Source: Clostridiales bacterium (GTDB taxonomy: Bacteria > Bacillota > Clostridia > Christensenellales > UBA1242). From it: a DNA stretch of 27,257 bases. Both the position numbers and the translations under genes were made by a program. The notes under the pieces were generated by a model. That model did not search any database. It saw nothing but the letters and a program-made list of their open reading frames with translations, and had not been told where the DNA came from. The stretch covers positions 30,634-57,890 of the forward strand of contig DPGI01000007.1 in assembly GCA_003522085.1 (NCBI GenBank), in the 5' to 3' direction. Of the stretch, positions 6,732-14,702 are shown piece after piece (position 1 is the first letter of the stretch; every line of letters starts with the position of its first letter).

Positions 6732-7583
6732 ATGAAAATCGCAAATGGCTGGCAAGATTATGAAGTTCTTGCAACAGGCGACGGCAAAAAAATTGAAAAT
6801 TGGAACGGACACGTGCTTGTTCGACCAGACCCACAGGTTATTTGGGGCGGACTTGAAAACCGCCGCAAACCATATGAAAAACTGATCGCGGCAGAATATC
6901 AACGTTCATCGTCTGGCGGAGGATGCTGGGAAGAGAAAAAGAAACTTCCTTCGCAGTGGCTTTGCACTTGGAAAAATTTAAAATTCATAGTTAAGCCTAT
7001 GGGATTTAAACACACCGGAATATTCCCAGAACAAGCAACAAATTGGGAAAGAATGCAGACTCTTATTAAAAATTCTGGCAGAGAAATTAAAATTTTAAAC
7101 CTTTTTGCTTACACTGGTTGTGCGTCGGTTGCGTGTGCTGCGGCAGGAGGAAAAGTTACTCACGTTGATGCAAGCAAAGGAATGGTGGAGCGCGCGAAAG
7201 AAAACGCACGTCTTAATGGCATCACTGACATAAGATTTATCGTTGACGACTGTCAAAAATTTATAGAGCGTGAAATTCGTCGTGGCAATCGCTATGATGC
7301 AATTATCATGGACCCACCAAGTTATGGCAGAGGGCCAAGCGGGGAAATGTGGAAAATCGAAGACAATTTGTTTGACTTTATCGGGCTTTGCAAGCAAGTG
7401 CTGTCAGACAATCCGCTATTTGTGCTGGTTAATTCTTACACAACCGGCTTGCAAGCGGGGGTTATCAAAAATATGCTTGCCTTGACATTTGGAATTGAAG
7501 GCACCGAGGCGGACGAAATTGGCTTGCCAACGAAAGAAGGAATAGTACTTCCTTGCGGCAACAGTGGATTTAAAATTTGGTAA
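6732..7583 (+). CDS. Class I SAM-dependent methyltransferase, rRNA-type (COG1092-like)
   Basis: The start is set at ATG 6732, directly behind GAGGTGA; an in-frame upstream ATG would add 15 poorly conserved residues. The 283-residue protein has an N-terminal region (WQDYEVLATGDGKKIENW, RPDPQVIWG) ending at KHTGIFPEQATNWERM (93-108). The Rossmann methyltransferase core follows: SAM motif LNLFAYTGCASVACAAAGG (122-140), the acidic VDASKG, and DPPSYGRG (194-201). This resembles the RlmI/RlmK-like C5-cytosine rRNA methyltransferases but is shorter and lacks a PUA domain. The true target is unknown. It is followed 9 nt later by an RluA-family gene, so an RNA-modification role fits the context. Confidence 0.87.
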   Translation: MKIANGWQDYEVLATGDGKKIENWNGHVLVRPDPQVIWGGLENRRKPYEKLIAAEYQRSSSGGGCWEEKKKLPSQWLCTWKNLKFIVKPMGFKHTGIFPEQATNWERMQTLIKNSGREIKILNLFAYTGCASVACAAAGGKVTHVDASKGMVERAKENARLNGITDIRFIVDDCQKFIEREIRRGNRYDAIIMDPPSYGRGPSGEMWKIEDNLFDFIGLCKQVLSDNPLFVLVNSYTTGLQAGVIKNMLALTFGIEGTEADEIGLPTKEGIVLPCGNSGFKIW

Positions 7584-7592
7584 GGAGAAAAT

Positions 7593-8276
7593 ATGCAAGT
7601 AGTTTATGAAGACAATTCAATAGTTGTTGTTGTCAAACCGCAAAACCAACCATCGCAGCAAGATGAGTCGGGAGATTTGGATTTGCTTAATGAAGTTAAA
7701 GCATATGTAAAAGAAAAATACAACAAGCCGGGCGACGCGTTTATCGGCCTTGTTCACAGACTTGACCGTCCAACTGGCGGGCTTATGGTTTTTGCTCGCA
7801 ATTCAAAGTCGGCAGAGCGTCTTTCAAAGCAAATTCAAAGTGGACAATTTCACAAAACATACTACGCTGTTGTTGATGGCAGAATTAAACAATCATCTGA
7901 AAGGCTTGTGCATTATTTAAAGAAAGATGAAAAAAATAATATTGTCAAACTTTGCCCACCACTTGAGAGCGGCGCAAAAAAGGCAGAACTTATATACAAA
8001 TGCCTTGACCGAAACGACGAACATTCGCTTTTAGAAATTCAAATTTTGACAGGCAGATCGCATCAAATTCGTGTGCAACTTTCAAGCATAGGCTACCCGC
8101 TTTATGGTGATATGAAATACAACAAATCGGCAAAGAAAGGCAACCTTGCATTGTGGGCGGGCAGGCTTGAATTTGAACATCCAATCACAAAAGCAAAAAT
8201 GGTGTTTGTGTCATCACCAGATGAAACCAAAGCGCCTTGGAATGAATTTAAAATTTCAAAATATTTTATGAGGTAA
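7593..8276 (+). CDS. RluA-family RNA pseudouridine synthase
   Basis: This 227-residue enzyme belongs to the RluA family, which isomerises uridine to pseudouridine in rRNA or tRNA. It carries the catalytic motif HRLDRPTGG (55-63, with the nucleophile Asp58), the early VVYEDNSIVVVVKPQNQPS strand, and LTGRSHQIRVQLSSIGYPLYGD in the C-terminal half. It has no N-terminal S4 RNA-binding domain, unlike RluC/RluD, and is close to the length of the catalytic core alone. The start ATG follows AAGGAGAAA. It sits between a methyltransferase and pepF with gaps of 9 and 3 nt, so the three are probably co-transcribed. The modified site cannot be told from sequence. Confidence 0.93.
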   Translation: MQVVYEDNSIVVVVKPQNQPSQQDESGDLDLLNEVKAYVKEKYNKPGDAFIGLVHRLDRPTGGLMVFARNSKSAERLSKQIQSGQFHKTYYAVVDGRIKQSSERLVHYLKKDEKNNIVKLCPPLESGAKKAELIYKCLDRNDEHSLLEIQILTGRSHQIRVQLSSIGYPLYGDMKYNKSAKKGNLALWAGRLEFEHPITKAKMVFVSSPDETKAPWNEFKISKYFMR

Positions 8277-8279
8277 TTT

Positions 8280-10046
8280 ATGAAGAGAAATCTTGTCCCT
8301 GCAAAATACAAATGGGATTTGTCGGCTTATGCCAAAGATGAAGATGACTTTTTGAAACGCACAAAAGCTCTGCAAAAATATGCCGAGCTTTTTAAAAGTT
8401 TTGAAGGCAAACTTGCAGACGATAAAATGCTGCTTAAACTTCTTAATCTTACAAGTGAATATTCTAAAGAAGTTTCGCTGCTTGGCAATTATGCACAACG
8501 AAAATTAGACGAAAACTTGGCAGATTCAAAAGCGAGTGAAAATGTGAATTTGCTTAGCAAAATTTGCAGCGACAATTCGGTTGCAAGTTCATTTATCACA
8601 CCTGAAATTTCGCAGTTTTCAAACGATAAGTTGCAATCTTTAATGCAAAATCGCAAATTTAAAGCACACAGACTTTATTTTAGAGATATTTTGCGTGATC
8701 GTCCTCACATTTTGCCAAAAAATGAAGAAAAACTTCTTTCCGGCATGGGTGAATTTTTAGGCGGTTTCAGCGAAAATCACGGCAATTTTTCAGATGCGGA
8801 TTTAAAGTTTAAAGATGTTTTAGATGGCAGTGGCAAAGCGCACAAATTTACGCAGGACAAATACAGTTTGTATATGCACAGCAAAGATAGAGTTCTTCGC
8901 GCAAATGTTTTTGCAGAGCAAAACGGTGCATATGGAAGATTTATAAATTTCTTGTCAAGCAACTATCTCAGCGACGTAAAGGCGGATTGCTATTTTTCAA
9001 AAATACACAACTATTCATCAGCGCTTGAAGCAGCAGTGCTGAGTGAAGAAGCAAGCATCGACGTCTACAACAATCTCATCGCTTGCGTGCACAAAAACCT
9101 GCCAACACTTTATGCATATTTTGATGCAAAACGTTCGCTTTTAGGATATAAAGATTTTTACATTTACGATCAATTTGCTTCTGTCAGTAAAGTTAAAGAG
9201 CAAAAATATTCTTATGACGATGCAATAAAACTCATCAAAAAAGCAGTGGCTCCACTTGGCAAAGAATATGTTGCGCTTATCGACAAAGCTAAAAAAGAAA
9301 AATGGATCGACCTTATGCCAAACGACGGGAAGGCTGGGGGAGCATATTCGGCTTCTGCATATGGCGCAAATCCTGTGGTGCTGACAAATTTTACAGGCGA
9401 CTACAATTCTGTTTCAACTCTTGCTCACGAACTTGGCCACGCAATGCATTCATATTTTTCAGAAACGCATCAAATTTTTGAAGAAAGCGGGTATGTGATT
9501 TTTGTTGCAGAAGTTGCGTCAACTGTAAATGAGATGCTGCTTAGACTTATGATGCTTAAAAATGCTTCTACTCAAAATGAAAAGCGCAGCATTATCGACG
9601 GAATCTTTAATGATGTCAAATCTACAATTTTCAGACAAACTATGTTTGCGGAGTTTGAAGAGTGGGTGCACGCCGAATATGAAAAAGGCAATCCTTTGTC
9701 AAAAGATAAACTTTGCGAAAAATATTATGACCTTAACAAATTGTATTTTGGCAAGCGTGTAAAACTGACAAAAGAAACTCAATATGAATGGGCAAGAATT
9801 CCACATTTCTATCGCAGTTTTTATGTTTACAAATATGCGACCGGGCTTATCAGCGCGCTCAATATTGTCAGCAGAATTTTAAACGGCGAAGAAGGCGCAG
9901 CCCAAAAGTATTTAAACTTTTTAAAATCGGGCTGCACGTCTGACCCAATAACGCTGCTTAAAAACGCCGGTTGCGACCTTGAAAAACAATCGACTTTTGA
10001 CGAAGTGTTTGACTTTTTAAGAACTCTTCTTGTTGATTTTAAATAA
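8280..10046 (+). CDS. pepF: Oligoendopeptidase F (M3 family zinc metallopeptidase)
   Basis: The 588-residue protein has the normal length of PepF, a cytoplasmic zinc peptidase that cleaves oligopeptides of roughly 7-17 residues. The zinc-binding HELGH is at 383-387 within LAHELGHAMHSYFSE, and the third ligand is Glu411 in AEVASTVNEMLL. The N-terminal half is the helical M3B region, starting with WDLSAYAKDEDDF. The C-terminal IPHFYRSFYVYKYATGLI is the conserved substrate-site segment of the family. Its GAGGT ribosome binding site overlaps the end of the rluA-family gene, so the genes are translationally close. No signal peptide. Function is secure at family level; substrate preference is not known. 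Confidence 0.95.
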   Translation: MKRNLVPAKYKWDLSAYAKDEDDFLKRTKALQKYAELFKSFEGKLADDKMLLKLLNLTSEYSKEVSLLGNYAQRKLDENLADSKASENVNLLSKICSDNSVASSFITPEISQFSNDKLQSLMQNRKFKAHRLYFRDILRDRPHILPKNEEKLLSGMGEFLGGFSENHGNFSDADLKFKDVLDGSGKAHKFTQDKYSLYMHSKDRVLRANVFAEQNGAYGRFINFLSSNYLSDVKADCYFSKIHNYSSALEAAVLSEEASIDVYNNLIACVHKNLPTLYAYFDAKRSLLGYKDFYIYDQFASVSKVKEQKYSYDDAIKLIKKAVAPLGKEYVALIDKAKKEKWIDLMPNDGKAGGAYSASAYGANPVVLTNFTGDYNSVSTLAHELGHAMHSYFSETHQIFEESGYVIFVAEVASTVNEMLLRLMMLKNASTQNEKRSIIDGIFNDVKSTIFRQTMFAEFEEWVHAEYEKGNPLSKDKLCEKYYDLNKLYFGKRVKLTKETQYEWARIPHFYRSFYVYKYATGLISALNIVSRILNGEEGAAQKYLNFLKSGCTSDPITLLKNAGCDLEKQSTFDEVFDFLRTLLVDFK

Positions 10047-10250
10047 TTAAAAAGCAAATAATAAATTAAATAAATATTAAATAATTAAGTAAAAATATCA
10101 TTAAAAATCAAATATTTTTTAAAAATAATATAAAATAATTAAAAAATGCTTATTTTCTAAGCATTTTTTTATTTATTATTTTTTTTATTTATTTTAATTA
10201 TTTATTATTTTTCTTTTAAATTATCTGCACATTTTATCTGTAAGTCACAA
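10047..10250. other. Very AT-rich convergent intergenic region with one terminator
   Basis: About 200 bp with very few G or C between pepF (+) and the Cys-rich gene (-). It holds short TAAATA/ATTTAA runs without a fixed repeat unit and one terminator hairpin. I see no ORF or RNA gene in it. Confidence 0.6.
10141..10170. terminator. Bidirectional terminator between pepF and the Cys-rich gene
   Basis: AAAAAATGCTTA pairs with TAAGCATTTTTT around a five-base loop. T runs lie 3' of the stem on both strands, so it can serve both convergent genes. Confidence 0.85.
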
Positions 10251-10490
10251 CTAATTGCAGTTTTGCCCAAGCAAAAATCCGCCCGCAAAAATAAGCAACC
10301 CAATAGGAATGGCAAAGTTTATGCAGCCGCAGTCAAAGCAGTTGTTTTGTTCGCAGCATGGTTGCCTTAGTGGCATAGGAGAAAAAGGATTGCAATTATC
10401 ATATGGGAAAGGATTGCAGCAGTTTCGATTTTGACAGGGGTTAAAGCATGGCATATTAAAAAAGCAGCCGGTCTGATAGCATTGTTTCAT
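10251..10490 (-). CDS. Cys/Asn/Pro-rich small protein with a C-terminal hydrophobic segment
   Basis: I do not recognise a family. The 79-residue ORF has a clear GAGAGGTGA site before its ATG and ends in TAG. It contains 14 cysteines, many in pairs or spaced CxxC-like (QNRNCCNPF, QPCCEQNNC, DCGC), mixed with Asn, Pro, Gln and Phe. Near the C-terminus is a hydrophobic Gly-rich segment, INFAIPIGLLIFAGGFLLG (58-76). The pattern recalls small Cys-rich coat or envelope proteins of spore formers, but the resemblance is compositional only. It follows an SDR gene on the same strand by 44 nt and might share its transcript. Confidence 0.8.
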   Translation of the reverse strand: MKQCYQTGCFFNMPCFNPCQNRNCCNPFPYDNCNPFSPMPLRQPCCEQNNCFDCGCINFAIPIGLLIFAGGFLLGQNCN

Positions 10491-10534
10491 TTTTCACCTC
10501 TCACTATCATAATATTTTGGGCTGCTTCAATTTG

Positions 10535-11296
10535 CTAATTCTTTACAAACATTTTTTGAGTAACGCCAATAAACCATGACTTAGGCACAAGGCGTTTTAA
10601 AAAGTAGAGCACTTTTTGTTTGCCGATAATCACTTGTGGTTTAAGTTTTTTCTTTTCGATAAACTTAACCATTTTCTTTACTGCGTATTCAACACTCATG
10701 CGTTTGTCTTCATGTGAGTCAACATAAAGGGTTGAGTTTTTAACGCTGTCGCCATATCTTTCGTTTGTCTTAAATTCTTTCACACGATTTTTAGTAAAGT
10801 TTGTTTTAACTTCGCCAGGACAAATTGCTGCAACTTGAATTCCTGTGTTTTTAAGTTCCATTCTCAGCCCGTCTGTGATCATACTCACAGCCGCTTTACT
10901 TGCGCAATAATACGCTCTAAAAGGCAAAGGGAAAAGTGCGCATGTCGAAGAGATGTTTATGATTTTGCTTTTCTCTTTCATAAGTGGAAGTGCGCGCTTT
11001 GTAACGTTGACAAGCCCGAAAAAGTTGATGTCAAACTGTTTGCGAATCAGTTCTTCTTCAACAAGTTCAACCGCGCCAGAAAGGCCTTGCCCCGCACAGT
11101 TGATTAAGATGTCAAGTTTTTCATCTTTAATGCCGTCAAAAAACTTGTCAAGTTGTTCGGTCTTTGTGATGTCGCATGGGTTTTCGGGATTGTTAAGTGA
11201 AAGGTTGATAACCTTGTCGCCGCATTCGTCAAAATGTTTTTTAAGTTGTGCGCCAATTCCGCTTGACGCACCAGTAATAAGCACAGTTCTGTTCAT
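10535..11296 (-). CDS. Short-chain dehydrogenase/reductase (SDR family)
   Basis: The 253-residue protein is a classical SDR oxidoreductase. It has the NAD(P)-binding TGASSGIG (8-15), NCAG (66-69), the catalytic serine in INISS (113-117), and YCASK with Tyr130 and Lys134. The downstream CPGEV (159-163) is the usual PG-containing loop before the substrate-binding part. The C-terminal 60 residues are rich in Lys and Val (KKMVKFIEKKKLKPQVIIG), typical of DltE/YqjQ-like SDRs that may act on lipids or sugars; the substrate is not identifiable. The start follows AAGGAG with good spacing. It is divergent from the SHOCT gene. Confidence 0.92.
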   Translation of the reverse strand: MNRTVLITGASSGIGAQLKKHFDECGDKVINLSLNNPENPCDITKTEQLDKFFDGIKDEKLDILINCAGQGLSGAVELVEEELIRKQFDINFFGLVNVTKRALPLMKEKSKIINISSTCALFPLPFRAYYCASKAAVSMITDGLRMELKNTGIQVAAICPGEVKTNFTKNRVKEFKTNERYGDSVKNSTLYVDSHEDKRMSVEYAVKKMVKFIEKKKLKPQVIIGKQKVLYFLKRLVPKSWFIGVTQKMFVKN

Positions 11297-11365
11297 ATAA
11301 ACTCCTTAGCATCATTATACATCATAACTTAAAATATTCAAATTGATTGTTAAATAATTTTGGGT

Positions 11366-11394
11366 TTGACAAAATAAAAATAAATCGTTATAAT
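11366..11394 (+). promoter_or_regulatory. Consensus promoter of the SHOCT gene
   Basis: Perfect TTGACA (11366-11371) and perfect TATAAT (11389-11394) are separated by 17 bp. It is the only fully consensus sigma-A-type promoter I see in the window, so strong expression is expected. Confidence 0.92.
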
Positions 11395-11413
11395 AACAAC
11401 AGGAGAAGGAAAC

Positions 11414-11980
11414 ATGAATTCTACAAAAACAAATTTAATAAAATCCAGCGGCATCCTTTCAATTATTGGCGGATTCTTTACGCTTGTGATGTCAGTTCTT
11501 TCAGTTTTCAATACTGATTATCTCGGCAGAGTAATCTCGGGCTATGGATATGTGTCATATTCGGCAGGTTATGCAATAAGCATTACACTTTGTGTTCTTG
11601 AAATGCTTTTGGGCATTTGCTCAATGCTTGGCGGCCTGTTTTTAATTAAATTTCTTTTGCCAAAATATCAAAACTCGACCAAAAGGATAAAATATTACAA
11701 ATGGGGTTGCGGATTGACAATCGCAGGCGCTTTAGGTTTGTCACTTGCAACAATCTTGCTCTACATTTCATTCGGAATGAAAGAAACCTCGGCAAACGCT
11801 TACTTTAACGATTCAGAGGTAAATTCAATTCAATCAAATTCAGCAACGAATGCTCAACAACAGCAACAAGACGAGCACATCAAAAAGCAAATTGAAATTT
11901 TGCGCGACATGAAAGCAAAAGGTGAGATTACAGACGAAGAATTTAAAACAATCATGTTTGACCTTATCAAAAAATCTTAA
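11414..11980 (+). CDS. Membrane protein with C-terminal SHOCT domain
   Basis: The 188-residue protein has three predicted membrane helices (about residues 10-32, 50-78 and 96-120), then a polar Ser/Asn/Gln linker including a QQQQQ run, then a SHOCT domain. The SHOCT part is KQIEILRDMKAKGEITDEEFKTIMFDLIKK (157-186), with the characteristic LxxLxxxGxITxEEFxxxK pattern. SHOCT is a short oligomerisation or targeting domain found at ends of many bacterial membrane proteins. The ATG follows AGGAGAAGG. It is a single gene with a consensus promoter and terminator. Its function is not known. Confidence 0.88.
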   Translation: MNSTKTNLIKSSGILSIIGGFFTLVMSVLSVFNTDYLGRVISGYGYVSYSAGYAISITLCVLEMLLGICSMLGGLFLIKFLLPKYQNSTKRIKYYKWGCGLTIAGALGLSLATILLYISFGMKETSANAYFNDSEVNSIQSNSATNAQQQQQDEHIKKQIEILRDMKAKGEITDEEFKTIMFDLIKKS

Positions 11981-11984
11981 AAAT

Positions 11985-12012
11985 AAAAACCGAATTAAAT
12001 TTCGGTTTTTTT
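11985..12012. terminator. Bidirectional terminator between the SHOCT gene and tadA
   Basis: AAAAACCGAA pairs with TTCGGTTTTT around a six-base loop, with T runs in both directions. The tadA stop codon lies inside the loop. Confidence 0.88.
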
Positions 12013-12444
12013 GCGCTTATTTTTAAAAAAGTCAGTTAAAATTTTTGATGCTTCTTCGCAAGGGGTAAAGCAGTATTCAACTTTGTGATTCAGCCTTGCA
12101 GATGATATGATTTTTTCAAGCAGGCCATCTTGCGATGTTTTTTCTTCGGCGGCAAAATACAGTTTTGAGATTCGAGCATTTGATATTGCGCCGGTGCACA
12201 TAGGGCAAGGTTCAAGCGAAACATAAATTTCACAACCATCAAGCCTCCAAGACTTCAATTTCTTGCACGCTTTTTCAATGGCGATGATTTCGGCATGCTT
12301 TGTTGCGATTTGACTGGCTTCGCGCTTGTTGTGAGCGCGTGAAATAATTTTTCCGTCACAAACCACGACCGCGCCAACCGGAATTTCTCCCGCTGTGGCG
12401 GCCTTGCGCGCTTCTTTAATTGCTTCAGCCATAAATTTGTTCAT
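11995..12444 (-). CDS. tadA: tRNA adenosine(34) deaminase TadA
   Basis: The 149-residue protein has the normal TadA length. TadA deaminates A34 to inosine in the anticodon of tRNA-Arg(ACG), allowing it to read CGU, CGC and CGA. Zinc ligands and catalytic Glu are visible: HAE (His50, Glu52) and PCPMC (Cys80, Cys83), and the family-typical AxxAxxxGEIPVGAVVV (15-28) and GAISNARISKLYF (85-97). No Shine-Dalgarno sequence precedes the ATG. TATACT on the same strand (12455-12460) ends 10 nt upstream of the ATG, implying a leader of only 3-4 nt. It is divergent from a CPBP gene, whose promoter is also very close to its ATG. Confidence 0.95.
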   Translation of the reverse strand: MNKFMAEAIKEARKAATAGEIPVGAVVVCDGKIISRAHNKREASQIATKHAEIIAIEKACKKLKSWRLDGCEIYVSLEPCPMCTGAISNARISKLYFAAEEKTSQDGLLEKIISSARLNHKVEYCFTPCEEASKILTDFFKNKRKKTEI

Positions 12445-12454
12445 AGATAAAAAT

Positions 12455-12460
12455 AGTATA
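12455..12460 (-). promoter_or_regulatory. -10 element of tadA
   Basis: TATACT on the minus strand lies 10 nt before the tadA ATG. A weak TGGACA-like -35 can be placed 18 bp upstream. The -35 side overlaps the -35 of the divergent CPBP promoter. Confidence 0.5.
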
Positions 12461-12472
12461 TATTAAAATAAT

Positions 12473-12501
12473 TTGTTTTGTCCAGCAAAATGTTGTATAC
12501 T
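12473..12501 (+). promoter_or_regulatory. Promoter of the first CPBP gene, predicted leaderless
   Basis: TTGTTT (12473-12478) and TATACT (12496-12501) are 17 bp apart. The ATG at 12508 begins 6 nt after the -10, so the transcript should begin at or near the start codon. No ribosome binding site is present. Confidence 0.7.
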
Positions 12502-12507
12502 TTAACC

Positions 12508-13554
12508 ATGGATCAAGCAAAAAAACAAAAAACATTTAGACAAAACAATTTTTATACTATGCAAGACACAGGCATAGGCTTTTTGGTGGCACTTCTTGCA
12601 CCATATGCTATTTCATTATTGGTGATTTTAGTGTGCCAAACAATCATTGCTGGCGGGGTTGACGGCACGGCGCTGTCAGAATCAATCGGCTATAAGATTG
12701 TCACGGCACTCATAAGTCCAGTCGCATTTTGCATAGCATTTTTCGCCTTTAACAAAGTCAAAAAAATCAGTATTAAAGCCGCAAAAGTAGACTTTAAAAT
12801 CGGAACAAAAAACATGATTATGTGTTTTGTAATTTCTGTGGTTTGCTTTTTTGGATGCATGTATTTCATTGGCGGAATCGACCACTTGCTGCAACTGGGC
12901 GGATATAAACTTTCAGGCATTTCAATGCCAGTTGACAACGCTGGTTGGCTTGTTTTGTCGCTTATAATTTTTGCAGTGTTGCCAGCAATTTTTGAAGAAC
13001 TCATCTTCAGGGGTATGCTTTTAAACGGGCTTCGCGAAGGCATGGGTGACGTGAGTGCGCTGTTTATGTCGGCATTTTTATTTGCAATTATGCATGGCTC
13101 GCTTCAACAACTTATTTATCCATTCATATTGGGCGTAGTTTTAGGCTGGATTGCAATGCGAACGGGCTCAACATTTTGCAGCATGCTTGTCCACTTTTTA
13201 AACAACGCTACCGCAGTAATCATAAATTATTTCACTGTTCGCAACGAGCTTAACATGTCGATTGAATACAATGCATGGCAATGGGTGCTTGCGGTTGGGC
13301 TTGTGCTTGTTGCAGCAGCAATTATTTATGTGATTGAAAGATTTTATTTTAAGCATAAAAATCAAGAAAAGCCATTGACTCAGCCAGCACAAGAAGGCGA
13401 AACAGACAAGCCAAATCAAACAAATATTGGCTCTGCCAGCACGAAAAAGTCGTTGTCATCTGTTCCACTTTTGCTGTGGATAGGAATAGGCATCGCAATC
13501 ATACTTTTCATCGTAAACACAGCGGTAGCATTTATGCCGTCAGCAAGCGCATAA
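12508..13554 (+). CDS. CPBP-family intramembrane metalloprotease homologue (first of two)
   Basis: The start is set at ATG 12508 (348 residues). An upstream in-frame TTG would place the -10 element inside the gene. CPBP (Rce1/Abi) proteins are multi-pass membrane proteases, some involved in prenyl-protein or bacteriocin processing and immunity. All motifs are present: FEELIFRGML (EExxxR, 163-168), MHG with His196, and HFLNN with His229 and Asn232. At least seven hydrophobic segments are visible. A polar cytoplasmic stretch rich in Gln, Pro and Thr (about 290-325) precedes a last membrane helix. The next gene is a second CPBP member in the same direction. The substrate is unknown. Confidence 0.9.
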   Translation: MDQAKKQKTFRQNNFYTMQDTGIGFLVALLAPYAISLLVILVCQTIIAGGVDGTALSESIGYKIVTALISPVAFCIAFFAFNKVKKISIKAAKVDFKIGTKNMIMCFVISVVCFFGCMYFIGGIDHLLQLGGYKLSGISMPVDNAGWLVLSLIIFAVLPAIFEELIFRGMLLNGLREGMGDVSALFMSAFLFAIMHGSLQQLIYPFILGVVLGWIAMRTGSTFCSMLVHFLNNATAVIINYFTVRNELNMSIEYNAWQWVLAVGLVLVAAAIIYVIERFYFKHKNQEKPLTQPAQEGETDKPNQTNIGSASTKKSLSSVPLLLWIGIGIAIILFIVNTAVAFMPSASA

Positions 13555-13580
13555 CATGCATGCAAACATAAGAAGGGGAA

Positions 13581-13586
13581 TATACT
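13581..13586 (+). promoter_or_regulatory. -10 element of the second CPBP gene, predicted leaderless
   Basis: TATACT ends exactly 6 nt before the ATG at 13593, the same spacing as for rsmD and the first CPBP gene. I cannot place a good -35. An AAGGGG at 13572-13577 is 15 nt from the ATG, too far for a normal ribosome binding site. Confidence 0.5.
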
Positions 13587-13592
13587 AGTCCT

Positions 13593-14702
13593 ATGAATGA
13601 AAAACAAAAGTCGTTTAATGCAGCAAGCCTAACTTACTTTTTTATAGTGGTTTTGTTTGTTATCTTAAGATTGCTATCTTCATTTGGCCTATTAAAATTT
13701 ATGGGCGAAGGTGGGGATTACTTTTTCACAATCATAATTCAGATAGTCCTTCTTTTTGGCGGTTCGATTTTTATTTATTCGGCATTAAAGAAACAAAAAA
13801 TCAAATACACATTTCAAGAATTTACAATTAAAAAAGTCTCAGGCAAAGTTGTTGGGCTCAGTTTCTTGCTTGGCGTTGTGGTGTTTTTAATAAACATGTT
13901 TGTTTCGTCTGCGTTTAATGGTTTTATTGAGTTGCTAGGTTATGAACACACGTCGCAAGCCATAAGTTCTTATTCATTTGGCAGCCTGCTTTTAAACCTG
14001 CTTTTTACCGCTGTTTTGCCGGGAATTTGCGAAGAAGTGGCACACCGCGGAATGTTGCTTCGATCATACAGCAGTTTAGGTCCATGGAAGGCGATTATGC
14101 TTTCGGCGCTTATGTTTGGACTGTTGCACGTCAACATCGAACAATTTTTCTATGCGACAATAATCGGCATCTTTCTTGGTGTGATTACGATTATGTCAAA
14201 CTCGATTATTCCAGCCATGATTATTCACTTTATGAACAACGCACTCAGCACGTATTTGCTGTTCTCTGAAGTCAATGGTCTGCCGCTCGGCAACGCATTT
14301 TTGACAATCCAAAGCGTGCTTACATCAAATCTTTTCATCGGCATTTTGCTTAGTTTCTGCATAATTGTTGTTTTGCTATATCTTGGAAGTTATTTGTTTA
14401 AGATTATCGTTCAAAACAGGTTGAAAGAAGACATCACGCTTTTGCAACAACAATTTACAAAAGAAATACAACGTCAGCGCTATCTTATGAGTCTTGAAAA
14501 TTCAAGACTTGAAGCAATCGGGCTAGAACCAGTTGAAGACGGCGACATTTTTGCAGGCATAAAAGAGTTTGCGGCAATGCTGGATGAACCGGCACAGCCA
14601 CAAGAATTCAAACCTTCAAAATATGGCAAACTGCTTACAATCGTAACGGTTGTGCTTGGCGTGGTCTTGACGATTTTCACGTTTGTTTGGGGTGTTCTAT
14701 GA
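13593..14702 (+). CDS. CPBP-family intramembrane metalloprotease homologue (second of two)
   Basis: The 369-residue protein carries the CPBP motifs CEEVAHRGMLL (EExxxR, 147-152), LLHVN with His179, and HFMNN with His212 and Asn215/216. Multiple hydrophobic helices precede and follow these. After the core is a long cytoplasmic part (about 270-345) with a coiled-coil-like KEDITLLQQQFTKEIQRQR stretch, then a final membrane helix. It is not a recent copy of its neighbour: only the motifs are clearly shared. The stop TGA overlaps the rlmH start (ATGA), so the two are translationally coupled. Confidence 0.9.
   Translation: MNEKQKSFNAASLTYFFIVVLFVILRLLSSFGLLKFMGEGGDYFFTIIIQIVLLFGGSIFIYSALKKQKIKYTFQEFTIKKVSGKVVGLSFLLGVVVFLINMFVSSAFNGFIELLGYEHTSQAISSYSFGSLLLNLLFTAVLPGICEEVAHRGMLLRSYSSLGPWKAIMLSALMFGLLHVNIEQFFYATIIGIFLGVITIMSNSIIPAMIIHFMNNALSTYLLFSEVNGLPLGNAFLTIQSVLTSNLFIGILLSFCIIVVLLYLGSYLFKIIVQNRLKEDITLLQQQFTKEIQRQRYLMSLENSRLEAIGLEPVEDGDIFAGIKEFAAMLDEPAQPQEFKPSKYGKLLTIVTVVLGVVLTIFTFVWGVL

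Noticed and set aside
12478..12507. Upstream TTG start for the first CPBP gene
   Set aside because: It would put the TATACT -10 element inside the gene and has no ribosome binding site.
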